Source: Methylocystis silviterrae
Lineage (GTDB): Bacteria > Pseudomonadota > Alphaproteobacteria > Rhizobiales > Beijerinckiaceae
Length of the DNA stretch: 64,000 bases
Direction: 5' to 3'
Assembly (NCBI RefSeq): GCF_013350005.1
Contig: NZ_JABVWW010000003.1
Coordinates: forward strand, 124,001-188,000
Part shown: one piece after another, positions 32,511-40,106 of the stretch
Layout: every line of letters begins with the position of its first letter
Numbering within the stretch: position 1 is the first letter of the stretch
Position numbers and translations under genes: made by a program
The notes under the pieces: model-generated
Told to the model about the DNA's origin: nothing
Databases searched by the model: none
The model's input: the letters and a program-made list of their open reading frames with translations, nothing else

Positions 32511-34484
32511 TTAGAGCCCGACCTGCACGCGCTTGCTGTTGGCGCGCCTCATATTGCGATAGCGCGCGAGCGCCCAGAGCGGGAAAAATTTTCCATAGCC
32601 ATGATAGCGCAGATAGAAGACGCGCGGAAAACCCGTCGCGGTAAATCGCGCCTCATTCCATAGGCCGGCGTCGTTCTGCGTCGATTGCAGATAGGCGATC
32701 CCGCGCGCGACCGCCGGATGGTCGACGTCGCCCGCCGCCATCAGCCCGAGCAGCGCCCAGGCAGTTTGCGAGGCCGTCGAGGGGGATTTTTCATAGCCCT
32801 TGTAGTCCAGCTTGTAGCTCGCGAGGTCTTCGCCCCAGCCGCCATCCTCGTTCTGGATCGTCACGAGCCAGGCGACGGCGCGACGGTAAGCGTCATGGTC
32901 ATGCGGCAGGCCGACGGCGTTGAGCGCGCACAGCGTCGACCAGGTTCCATAGATGTAATTCGCGCCCCAGCGGCCGAACCAACTGCCGTCCTTTTCCTGT
33001 TCTTTGAGCAGATAGTCGACGCCGCGCTTGAGACATTCGCTCGATTCGATCGTATCGCCGAGCTGCGCCAGCATGGACACGCAGCGCGCGGAAACGTCCG
33101 CCGTCGGCGGATCGAGCAGCGCGCCGTGATCGGCGAAGGGGATGTGGTTGAGATAGTGGCATGTGTTGTCGGCGTCGAAGGCGCCCCAGCCGCCGTTCTT
33201 CGACTGCATGCCGACGATCCATTCTTTGGCGCGGGCGATGCGTTCGTCATAGGGACGGGACGCGTCATTCGCCGTGAGGCGATCCATCGCCGTCACGACG
33301 ACCGCCGTATCGTCGACGTCCGGATAATAGGCGTTGGCGTATTGGAAGGCCCATCCGCCGGGCCGAACGTCGGGCCGCTGCGCCGCCCAGTCGCCCTTGA
33401 CGTCGAGCACCTGCAAGGGCGCGAGCCATTCGCAGGCCTGGCGCGCCTGTTCGCGCGCGTCTTCGTCGCCCGTCTCAAGCAGCGTGTGCGCCGTCAGACA
33501 AGTGTCCCACACCGGGGAGACGCAGGGCTGGCAATAGACTTCCGTATCGGTCGCGACGAGCAGCCGCTCGATCGCCTCGCGCGCCTGTTGCTTACGCTCG
33601 TCGGCGTCCGGCGCGCCGAGCACGTCATACATCAGCAGGCTGTTGACCATGGACGGAAAGATGCCGCCCAGTCCGTCGACGCCATTGAGACGCTCGGTCG
33701 TCCATGTCATGGCCAGTTCGATCGAGCGTTCGCGCGGGCCGTTGGGCATGTGCGGCTCAATCAAACGCAGAAGCTTGTCGAGCTGCCCGAAAATATTCGC
33801 CCAGGGCCAGGTCTGGTGTTCGCCCTTGGGCCACACCTTCACTTCTTCCGGCGGCGTCGTGAAGAGTTCGCCGATGTGAATGTTCCTCGGGTTCTTCGCC
33901 CGCGGCTTTTTCGTCATCAGCACCAGCAGCGGCACGAGAACGGTGCGGCCCCAATAGGAAATCTTGTCGAGGTGGAAGGGAAACCACTTCGGCAGCAGCA
34001 TGATTTCGACCGGCATCACCGGCACGCCGCGCCACGGGATTTCGCCGTAAAGCGCCAGCAGCGCGCGCGTAAACACATTGCTCTTGGCGGCGCCGCCATA
34101 GGCGAGGATCGCCGCGCGCGCGCGCGCCATATGCGGCGCGTCGATGTCGTCGCCGATCATCTTGAGCGCGAAATACGCTTTCACGCTGGTGCTGATGTGG
34201 AAAGGCCCGTCTTGATAAAGCGGCCAACCGCCGTGATCGCCCTGACAACGGCGCAGATAGACCGCGATCTTGCGCTCGAGTTCGGCGTCGACCGGCTCGG
34301 CGCGGAAATGGCGCATCAGCACATATTCAGCCGAGAGGGTCGTGTCGGCTTCGAGCTCGAAGCAGAAATGTCCATCGCCTTTGCCGAGCGACAGCAGCGC
34401 GCGCTTGGCGTTCTGAATGCTCGTCTCCAGCGCCTCGGTCGAAACGGCGGTGAAATTAGCGTCAATACGCGCGGCGGCGTTCAT
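32511..34484 (-). CDS. shc: Squalene-hopene cyclase
   Basis: 657 aa from ATG 34484, with AAGGGA upstream. Class II triterpene cyclase. The catalytic acid motif is DVDD at residues 389-392. Several QW repeats are visible (QNEDGGWGED, QSKNGGWGAFD, QGDHGGWPLY, and QNDAGLWNEARFTATGFP near the C terminus). It protonates squalene and cyclises it to hopene/hopanol, and is a monotopic inner-membrane protein. A small HTH gene ends 22 bp upstream on the same strand and hpnG follows, so HTH-shc-hpnG looks like an operon. Confidence 0.97.
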   Translation of the reverse strand: MNAAARIDANFTAVSTEALETSIQNAKRALLSLGKGDGHFCFELEADTTLSAEYVLMRHFRAEPVDAELERKIAVYLRRCQGDHGGWPLYQDGPFHISTSVKAYFALKMIGDDIDAPHMARARAAILAYGGAAKSNVFTRALLALYGEIPWRGVPVMPVEIMLLPKWFPFHLDKISYWGRTVLVPLLVLMTKKPRAKNPRNIHIGELFTTPPEEVKVWPKGEHQTWPWANIFGQLDKLLRLIEPHMPNGPRERSIELAMTWTTERLNGVDGLGGIFPSMVNSLLMYDVLGAPDADERKQQAREAIERLLVATDTEVYCQPCVSPVWDTCLTAHTLLETGDEDAREQARQACEWLAPLQVLDVKGDWAAQRPDVRPGGWAFQYANAYYPDVDDTAVVVTAMDRLTANDASRPYDERIARAKEWIVGMQSKNGGWGAFDADNTCHYLNHIPFADHGALLDPPTADVSARCVSMLAQLGDTIESSECLKRGVDYLLKEQEKDGSWFGRWGANYIYGTWSTLCALNAVGLPHDHDAYRRAVAWLVTIQNEDGGWGEDLASYKLDYKGYEKSPSTASQTAWALLGLMAAGDVDHPAVARGIAYLQSTQNDAGLWNEARFTATGFPRVFYLRYHGYGKFFPLWALARYRNMRRANSKRVQVGL

Positions 34485-34506
34485 GGCAATCCCTTTGTAT
34501 GTGCGG

Positions 34507-34797
34507 TCACGCGATGCTGAGCGTCGCGGACTTCGCCGACTCATGATGCGGCTTCACCACGATCTCGACGTCCTGCCCCAAGGCGACGAGAAATCGCATG
34601 AGCCGCTCCAGCGAAAACTGCCGGAAATCGCCGTGCAGCAGCTTCGACACGTCCGGCTGCTTGACGCCGAAAAGTTGCGCGGCTTGCACCTGCTTCAACC
34701 CGCGCTCCTTGAGCAGCGCTTCGATCTTGCGAACGAGCTGCGCCTTGAGGAGGTGGTCGTCGGGCGGCGCCTTGGGCGCGGGCGAGTCTTCGGTCAT
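34507..34797 (-). CDS. HTH (XRE/HigA-type, HTH_37) transcriptional regulator upstream of shc
   Basis: 96 aa. The helix-turn-helix reads LKQVQAAQLFGVKQPDVSKLLHG, followed by DFRQFSLERLMRFLVALGQDVEI, the layout of HTH_37 antitoxin-type regulators. Members are usually the second gene of a toxin-antitoxin pair, with a HigB-like toxin upstream. No toxin gene fits between this gene and the divergent Rieske gene, so it stands as an orphan regulator. It shares strand and spacing with shc and hpnG, and an 18-bp palindrome lies about 55 bp upstream of its start, suggesting autoregulation that would also set shc expression. Confidence 0.88.
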   Translation of the reverse strand: MTEDSPAPKAPPDDHLLKAQLVRKIEALLKERGLKQVQAAQLFGVKQPDVSKLLHGDFRQFSLERLMRFLVALGQDVEIVVKPHHESAKSATLSIA

Positions 34798-34848
34798 CTC
34801 GGCTTGGGGGATGTATTGGACGCCAAGTTCGCGCCCATGCGCATGGGC

Positions 34849-34866
34849 TATAGTGAATTGACTATA
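34849..34866. promoter_or_regulatory. Palindromic operator between the HTH-shc operon and the Rieske gene
   Basis: TATAGT-GAATTG-ACTATA is a perfect 6-bp inverted repeat with a 6-bp spacer. TTGACG, reading leftwards, lies just to its right, so the palindrome could cover the -35/-10 region of the leftward promoter. It is a plausible binding site for the HTH protein encoded just downstream. Confidence 0.6.
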
Positions 34867-34960
34867 TCGTCAAGTCGAGTCTGGCTCGTCGATTGCTACA
34901 GGAACGGGTGAGGGCGCCTGGCGCCGGCGTGGCGCGCGACTTTGTCCGAAAGGTGAGCCG

Positions 34961-35332
34961 ATGGACGAACTCTATGTGATTTGTCGGACAGACGAGATCG
35001 AGGACGCCGAGGCGACGGGATTCGTCCTGATGCGCGCCGAGGCGAGCGGCGACGCCGCCCCCTATCCGATCCTGATCACACGCAAGGGCAACAATTTCTA
35101 CGGATTCGAAAACGCCTGCCCGCATGAAGGCGAGCGGCTCGACGTCAATCCCGGCCACTTCATGGACGAGGAAGGCAATTTCCTCGAATGCGGCAGGCAT
35201 CATGCGCAGTTCGACATCGACACCGGCCACTGCTTCATCGGCCCCTGTCAGGGCCAACGGCTGACGCCGATCAAACTCGTCGTCGACGAGGGCGACGTCT
35301 GCCTCACCGGCGTGCTGCTCGCCGAAGAATGA
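34961..35332 (+). CDS. Rieske [2Fe-2S] ferredoxin-like protein
   Basis: 123 aa from ATG 34961. The cluster ligands are Cys and His in CPHEG and CGRHH (C-x-H...C-x2-H). The 21-residue gap between them, containing HFMDEEGNF, is slightly longer than usual. The rest follows a Rieske fold (YPILITRKGNNFYGFENACPH). There is no signal peptide or membrane anchor, so it is probably a soluble electron carrier. Ten bases downstream a gene of unknown function begins on the same strand, probably co-transcribed. No oxygenase partner is visible nearby. Confidence 0.9.
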   Translation: MDELYVICRTDEIEDAEATGFVLMRAEASGDAAPYPILITRKGNNFYGFENACPHEGERLDVNPGHFMDEEGNFLECGRHHAQFDIDTGHCFIGPCQGQRLTPIKLVVDEGDVCLTGVLLAEE

Positions 35333-35342
35333 AAGGCGCTCT

Positions 35343-36095
35343 ATGACCGATATGGCGGAACTGCAAAAGCGAAAGCAACCGCTCAATCTCGCGATCGTGC
35401 ATGTCGATCCCGACGCCTTCATCGCGAATTATGTGCCGTGGCTCGAGATCACGAGTTTCATCACGGCGCTGCGCGCGGGCGACGCCGAGGTCCCCGCCGA
35501 CGGCGCGACGCCGAAGCTGACGCCGCAGCAGATCAAAGGCGCGGCCGCGGTGAATTACGGGGGAGACGCGCTCTTTGCCTTTTGCATGGCCGCGGCGCTG
35601 AAAGGCGACAAGGCGGCGGTTGAAAAGGTCGACGCGGCGCTCACCGAGCAGCTCGGCCAGGAGTTTCCAGGATCGACGGCGCTGTGGAGTTTCCGATCGC
35701 CCATCGCCTCGCCGATGAGCCTTGAAGATCATGTCGGGCAGGCCGCGCAGAAAATGCTTGCAGGCGACATCCCGCCGCCGCCCATGCGCGCGCGAGAGAA
35801 CTGGAACGCTGGCCTGCGCTTCTTCGAAAAGGCGCGCAAATCGAATTTCGTGAACGAGATCGTCTATCCGCTGGCGTTGTGGACGCGCGCCAAATGGACG
35901 GAAACGCTGGAGAAGGGCGTCGCCTTCATGGCGCATATCGAGGACAGCGTGCCGGAGTTGCAGGAATGCCTCGCCGAAACGCGCAACGATCAGGCCTTCA
36001 TCGCCAATATGCTGCTGAAGATGGCCCCGGCGATCGAGACCGACCTAACGGACGAGATGCAGGGGTTCCTGCGCTCGCTGTCGCGGCGGGTGTAG
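35343..36095 (+). CDS. Hypothetical protein in the Rieske operon
   Basis: 250 aa from ATG 35343, 10 bp after the Rieske gene. It is soluble-looking and without a signal peptide. It opens with LNLAIVHVDPDAFIANYVPWLEITSFITAL. The middle and C-terminal parts look largely helical (GGDALFAFCMAAALKGDKAAVEKVDAAL). I do not recognise a family. Tight spacing suggests that it works with the Rieske protein, perhaps as a partner or substrate-handling subunit, but this is inference. Confidence 0.8.
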   Translation: MTDMAELQKRKQPLNLAIVHVDPDAFIANYVPWLEITSFITALRAGDAEVPADGATPKLTPQQIKGAAAVNYGGDALFAFCMAAALKGDKAAVEKVDAALTEQLGQEFPGSTALWSFRSPIASPMSLEDHVGQAAQKMLAGDIPPPPMRARENWNAGLRFFEKARKSNFVNEIVYPLALWTRAKWTETLEKGVAFMAHIEDSVPELQECLAETRNDQAFIANMLLKMAPAIETDLTDEMQGFLRSLSRRV

Positions 36096-36215
36096 GCCGC
36101 GCCGTAACGCCGCGACGAGGCGCCACTGTAAAAACTGCTGATGTTTTTGCCGGGCGAAACGAAGTCTTAACCATCGGCCGCCGATGGTCGTTCGAACGGA
36201 GCGAGAGGAGTGAGC

Positions 36216-36857
36216 ATGGCTACGAACACGGAAGGCGAACGCGCACTGGCCGACCTCGAGGCCGGTAAGTTTTCTTTCCCGATGGTCGACTCCATCAGGG
36301 ATCACGTGAATCAGCTCGACGCCGAGCTGCAACGGGTCAGGACGGAGCTGCAGCGCGTCAATTCGCTGCATGCGGGCGCCGTCAACCAGCTCAGACAGCA
36401 GGAGTTTACGATCCTGCGGCTCGAAGGAGAGCTGCGCAAGCTGAACGCCAGACTCTACGCCCTGCTGAAGGCCAATGTTTTGACGGAGCTCGCCCTGCGC
36501 GAGATGAAGCGCGGCGCCGCGAAATTTGTCGAACTTCTCCCGATCGCGCGCCGCCATGCCGAAAATGGTTCAAAGGCGGCGCTGGCCTATCTCTCGACGC
36601 TTGATCTTCAGGCCAAGGTCGAGGCGGTGAAGACGCATCCGCTGACCGAGAAGACGCTCGCCTGGCTGGCGAATCTCGATCTGCGGGCCGAGTGGACGAA
36701 GCTGAAGACGCATCCGCGGACGATAAAGGCTATGAGCGAGCTGCAGTCGGCCCTTCTCAAGGCGAAGGACAATCTGCCGGTCGTGCAGAAGCGGATCGCC
36801 GCGCTTGTCGAAAAGGCGACGGCTTATATTGCCGAGCTGCAAAAGAAGGCTGCGTAA
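36216..36857 (+). CDS. Hypothetical coiled-coil protein with internal duplication
   Basis: 213 aa from ATG 36216, with GAGAGGAG upstream; a GTG at 36210 is an alternative. The first part (about residues 30-85) is a strong coiled coil (QLDAELQRVRTELQRVNSL, LEGELRKLNARLYALL). Then two related units of about 28 residues occur, each with LDL-x-A...KTHP-x-T-x-K. It ends in another helix rich in Lys/Ala. No membrane span. The family is unknown. It lies 120 bp after the previous unknown gene on the same strand. Confidence 0.78.
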   Translation: MATNTEGERALADLEAGKFSFPMVDSIRDHVNQLDAELQRVRTELQRVNSLHAGAVNQLRQQEFTILRLEGELRKLNARLYALLKANVLTELALREMKRGAAKFVELLPIARRHAENGSKAALAYLSTLDLQAKVEAVKTHPLTEKTLAWLANLDLRAEWTKLKTHPRTIKAMSELQSALLKAKDNLPVVQKRIAALVEKATAYIAELQKKAA

Positions 36858-36907
36858 ATTCGACGAGGGCAGGGCGCAAAGCTGCGCCCGCTCGCTGGCC
36901 GCGCGCG

Positions 36908-36964
36908 ACCGGAATCTACGGGCGCGGGCCTTGCGGCCTACGATTAAGTCCGTTGCGTCTACCT
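36908..36964 (-). pseudogene. tRNA-Leu remnant 1
   Basis: Read on the plus strand, the segment retains CCGGAATC, then GGGCCTTGCGGCC and AAGTCCGTTGCGTCTACC, in the same order and orientation as the intact tRNA-Leu(UAA) at 38604-38692. Small deletions remove part of the anticodon loop, and both acceptor halves are gone. It cannot fold as a tRNA. Confidence 0.8.
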
Positions 36965-36999
36965 GAGCGCAAGTCTGTGCGTGCGACGGCAGTTCGCAA

Positions 37000-37344
37000 T
37001 CACGCCGGCGCCGGCGTGCGCGCGGGCTTGACCGGTCCGACGTCGACCTGAATCTCGTCGCCCTCCACGCGAAGCGCATAGGGGTGGAGCGCATTGCGGA
37101 CGAGATGCGTCACGCATTTGCCGCTTGTGCTGTCGAACCCCCATTGGTGGTGCGGACAGGTGACGGTCTGGCCGTTGAAGGTCGCCTCGCTCAATGGCAT
37201 GTCCGCATGCGGACAGCGCCCGCGATAGGCCTTGAGTTCGCCGCCGGTCGGCCAAACCAGGAGCACGCTCTTTTTGCCGGCATGGAAGAGGCCCATGCCG
37301 CCTTCGCTCACGGCCCCGGTGGTACAGATCGCGGTGAACGCCAT
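37000..37344 (-). CDS. Rieske [2Fe-2S] ferredoxin-like protein
   Basis: 114 aa from ATG 37344, with GAAGG upstream; the frame extends further but without family features. The ligand motifs are CPHADM and CPHHQWGFD (C-x-H-x16-17-C-x2-H), standard for small Rieske ferredoxins of aromatic-ring oxygenase and toluene-monooxygenase type. The downstream sequence GKCVTHLVRNALHPYALRVEGDEIQVDV completes the fold. No oxygenase lies adjacent. It sits between two tRNA-Leu remnants, so it may have arrived with an integrated segment. It is a different subfamily from the Rieske protein at 34961. Confidence 0.9.
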   Translation of the reverse strand: MAFTAICTTGAVSEGGMGLFHAGKKSVLLVWPTGGELKAYRGRCPHADMPLSEATFNGQTVTCPHHQWGFDSTSGKCVTHLVRNALHPYALRVEGDEIQVDVGPVKPARTPAPA

Positions 37345-37451
37345 CGTGATCGCCTTCAGAAGATCAACCTCTGAAGGTGGTAGCAAATTGCAGACCAGGG
37401 GAACGTGCGGCGACGAGCCGGGCGCGCAACTACGAGACAGCGGTCGCATGG

Positions 37452-37480
37452 CAGAGTCGAACCGGCGCGGGCCTTGCGGC
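37452..37480 (-). pseudogene. tRNA-Leu remnant 2
   Basis: On the plus strand GAGTCGAACCGGC followed by GGGCCTTGCGGCC matches the T-arm and variable-arm part of the intact tRNA-Leu at 38604-38692 (ATCGAACCGGCACAGGCC). It is too short to be functional. Its orientation matches the intact gene and remnant 1. Confidence 0.65.
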
Positions 37481-37494
37481 CGCCCGGTTACGCC

Positions 37495-38421
37495 TCACTG
37501 CGGCGAAGAGAAGGTTATTGTGAGCGGATCGTTAAGGCTTGCGCATTGGTCGTAGGGCTGCACCGTACCCGACGGATAGCCGCAGTAGTAGAGACCATTG
37601 CCAGTTTGTGTTCCCATGGGATTGCTGCCGCCATCGCTCATGGGGCTGAAGAACGCCTGATAGCAGCCCGTCCCCAAATTGCCTGCGCAGTTCTTGAGAG
37701 TCGGCGCGAGCGAGCTGTAGCCACATTTGCTTGGATAGTTTGCAGGTCCCAAAGAGGGCGTCCCTCCGCAGGTGAAGGTGGCGTGGCCAGCGCTGCAGGA
37801 GACTTGAACGCCGAAATTGTAATTTGCGGGCCCCTGACTGGCGCAATACCCCGGCGATGAAGTTTTGTTCTGCTGGTTGGCAGGGTCCACCTGGATAGGA
37901 TTCAACTGGGACACGCTGTAGCCGGACTGTACGACGCCGTTGTCATAATAGGTGCAGTTCGGAAGCCATTGCGGGTCGTTGCAGGCGACGCCATTCGCGT
38001 CCACATTCCTCGGGATCACGCTGATGTCATATCCGAGCCCGGAACCCGTGCCGGATACTTCGATAATCGTCATCGGTTGCAGAGAGGCAGGCGTACAACC
38101 AGTCATCGACTGGGTGTTCGCGCAGACCTTGTTTTGCGCGGAAGGCCAGCTCACCGAGCCCGTGCATGTCGCGCCTTGAGGAACGATTAAGTTGTTATTC
38201 GAGTCAAAGGTGCATCCGCCGGAAAAGGAAACTCCCGGAAGCAGATTCGATCCTGTCGGGCCATAGGCTCCGACGATTATTTGCTGCCCGACATTGTTGA
38301 TGAAATTCACCTGAGCGCTGACATTCTGCGCGTGGCCGAACCGAGTGAAGCAAATCAGCGCGCTCATGATCGCAGCGAGTTGAAACAGCGATCGTGAAAA
38401 TGAGGATGTATCGTTTCTCAT
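37495..38421 (-). CDS. Secreted Cys-rich protein, thaumatin-like
   Basis: 308 aa from ATG 38421. The signal peptide ends near FGHAQN. The mature part is rich in Asn, Ser, Gly and Tyr and has 14 cysteines, enough for seven disulfides. VNFINNVGQQIIVGAYG at the N terminus, GLGYDISVIPRNVDANG in the middle, and the spread of cysteines recall thaumatin-like/GH64 beta-sandwich proteins, whose members can bind or cut beta-glucans. This resemblance is by pattern only. GC content is visibly lower than in neighbours, and it lies between a tRNA-Leu remnant and the intact tRNA-Leu, both signs of transfer. Confidence 0.65.
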   Translation of the reverse strand: MRNDTSSFSRSLFQLAAIMSALICFTRFGHAQNVSAQVNFINNVGQQIIVGAYGPTGSNLLPGVSFSGGCTFDSNNNLIVPQGATCTGSVSWPSAQNKVCANTQSMTGCTPASLQPMTIIEVSGTGSGLGYDISVIPRNVDANGVACNDPQWLPNCTYYDNGVVQSGYSVSQLNPIQVDPANQQNKTSSPGYCASQGPANYNFGVQVSCSAGHATFTCGGTPSLGPANYPSKCGYSSLAPTLKNCAGNLGTGCYQAFFSPMSDGGSNPMGTQTGNGLYYCGYPSGTVQPYDQCASLNDPLTITFSSPQ

Positions 38422-38603
38422 TTCATCGTCCTACGTCTTTGAAATTAAAAACTCGAAAGCGCCGAAACTGAGCGCCGACGATAAACGGCGGTTCTGTCGA
38501 GTTTAAGCTAATGGCCCTCGGTAGCGCTTGTCTAGGCGGAGCCCCTGCAGAGATGTGGAAATGCTAATCTCAGCGAAGGCGCTAAACAGGAAAGACGCTT
38601 GCG

Positions 38604-38692
38604 TGGTGCGGGCGGCCGGAATCGAACCGGCACAGGCCTTGCGGCCCTACGGATTTTAAGTCCGTTGCGTCTACCAGTTTCGCCACGCCCGC
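38604..38692 (-). tRNA. tRNA-Leu (anticodon UAA)
   Basis: Read from 38692 downward: the acceptor GCGGGCG pairs with CGCCCGC, the anticodon arm is ACGGA-CTTAAAA-TCCGT (anticodon TAA), a leucine-type long variable arm follows (GGGCCGCAAGGCC region), and the T arm is CCGGTTCGATTCCGG. The CCA end is encoded (38604-38606). Partial copies at 36908 and 37452 suggest that this gene has served as an integration site. Confidence 0.95.
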
Positions 38693-38702
38693 GGAGCGTT
38701 CG

Positions 38703-38732
38703 TTTATAGGGGCGCGGACCCGACGCCGCCAA
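38703..38732 (-). promoter_or_regulatory. tRNA-Leu promoter
   Basis: On the minus strand TTGGCG (38732-38727) and TATAAA (38708-38703) are spaced 18 bp apart, with the -10 about 10 bases before the tRNA. A close fit to a sigma-70 promoter. Confidence 0.65.
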
Positions 38733-38737
38733 GCGGA

Positions 38738-39259
38738 TTATATGCGCCGTCGTCGCCGGCCCTCGGGCTTGGCGTCCGGCGCGCCGATCGGCGCCTGAAA
38801 CGACAGGCCCGTGTCCCAGGGGAAGAAGATCCAGGTGTCCTGCGAGACTTCGGTGACGAAGGTGTCGACCATCGGCAGGCCCTGCGGCTTGGCGTAGACA
38901 GTGGCGAAATGCGCATTCGCCAGCGTGTCCCGCACGGCTTTCGCCGTGGCGCCGGTGTCCACGAGATCGTCGATGATGAGCACTTCGGAGCTTGGCCGCG
39001 CGAGAATCGTGTCGGTCAGAGGCTTAAGCACCTGGATCTCGCCCCGCTCCGTTTCCTCGTGATAGCTCGCGACGCAGATGGTTTCGATGACCCTTATGCC
39101 GAGCTCGCGCGCCACGATCGCCGCGGGCACCAGACCGCCGCGCGTCACCGCCACAATCGCCGAGAATCCGCCGATAGAAGCGAGACGCCAGGCGAGCGCG
39201 CGCGCGTCGCGGTGAAAAATGTCCCAGGAGACCGGAAAGATCTTGTCGGACCCGTACAT
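38738..39259 (-). CDS. gpt: Xanthine-guanine phosphoribosyltransferase
   Basis: 173 aa from ATG 39259, which has GGGAGG about 10 bases upstream; a GTG at 39283 is an alternative. Type I PRTase with the PRPP-binding motif [17 protein letters not shown] and [19 protein letters not shown], which match Gpt rather than Hpt. The segment [23 protein letters not shown] is characteristic of XGPRT. It salvages xanthine and guanine to the nucleotides using PRPP. The next gene upstream, cinA-like, ends 27 bp away on the same strand. Confidence 0.94.
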   Translation of the reverse strand: MYGSDKIFPVSWDIFHRDARALAWRLASIGGFSAIVAVTRGGLVPAAIVARELGIRVIETICVASYHEETERGEIQVLKPLTDTILARPSSEVLIIDDLVDTGATAKAVRDTLANAHFATVYAKPQGLPMVDTFVTEVSQDTWIFFPWDTGLSFQAPIGAPDAKPEGRRRRRI

Positions 39260-39286
39260 CAGCTTCAAACCTCCCGCGGCCACGCG

Positions 39287-40048
39287 TCAGCGCGCGTTTT
39301 CCTTCGATAGCGACGCGAGCATCGCGCGCGCCGCGGTCGTCGCGCGCGCCAAGAGCGCCGCGTCGCGACTGCGCAGCACAATCTGATTCCTGAATCCGGC
39401 GCTCGTAAAGGACGGATAGGAGCCGACGCTCACGCCATCATGGCCGCGCGCGATCGCTTCTAGTCCCGCGGCGTAGGCGCCTTCCGGAACGCCGTAAGCT
39501 TCTATTGTCTCGACGAGCACCGGCGGGCCGGCCGCGAGCCGCGGCCCGACCACGTCCATCATATTCTGCATGATCATCGGCACGCCGGCCATGACGATGA
39601 CATTGCCGATCCAGAATCCCGGCGCCTTGGAAATGGCGTTGAAAATCAGCTCCGCGCCCTTTGGAATGCGCGCCATCCGCCGGCGCGCCGGATTCAGCTC
39701 GCCTTCCGAAAAGCGTTCCCGAAGGAGCGCTATGGCGCGCGGATCCTCGCCGATGTCGACGCCGAAGGCGCGGGCGACCGCATCGGCGGTGATGTCGTCA
39801 TGGGTCGGCCCGATGCCGCCGGTTGTGAAGACATAGGTGTAGCGGGCGCGCAGCGCATTCAGCGCCTCGACGATCGCCTCCGTCTCGTCGGGCACGATTC
39901 GCGCCTCGCGAAGATCGACGCCGATCTGCGCGAGATAATTCGCGATATAGCTTGTGTTCACGTCCTGCGTGCGGCCGGACAAGATTTCATCGCCGATCAC
40001 GAGAACCGCCGCGCTTGCCGGCCTGTCGCCCGCCGTTTCTTGCGCCAT
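39287..40048 (-). CDS. CinA N-terminal/molybdopterin-binding domain protein
   Basis: 253 aa from ATG 40048. MoCF-biosynthesis domain: VLVIGDEILSGRTQDVNTSYIA at the N terminus and TYVFTTGGIGPTHDDIT as the conserved ligand loop. It lacks the C-terminal nicotinamide-nucleotide amidase domain of full CinA (about 415 aa), so it is the short COG1058 form common in alphaproteobacteria. The family may act as an ADP-ribose or NAD-derivative pyrophosphatase; the exact role of the short form is not settled. Confidence 0.9.
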   Translation of the reverse strand: MAQETAGDRPASAAVLVIGDEILSGRTQDVNTSYIANYLAQIGVDLREARIVPDETEAIVEALNALRARYTYVFTTGGIGPTHDDITADAVARAFGVDIGEDPRAIALLRERFSEGELNPARRRMARIPKGAELIFNAISKAPGFWIGNVIVMAGVPMIMQNMMDVVGPRLAAGPPVLVETIEAYGVPEGAYAAGLEAIARGHDGVSVGSYPSFTSAGFRNQIVLRSRDAALLARATTAARAMLASLSKENAR

Positions 40049-40106
40049 TACGGGCCTCCCTGTCGCTGATTATGACCATGGCGGCCGTGAACGCCAGCCC
40101 TGCCGC

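Noticed and set aside
34798-34960. Possible HigB toxin gene before the HTH regulator
   Set aside because: Only about 160 bp are available and no toxin-like frame is present.
36860-38700. Active integrative element at tRNA-Leu
   Set aside because: No integrase, transposase or phage gene is present; only remnants remain.
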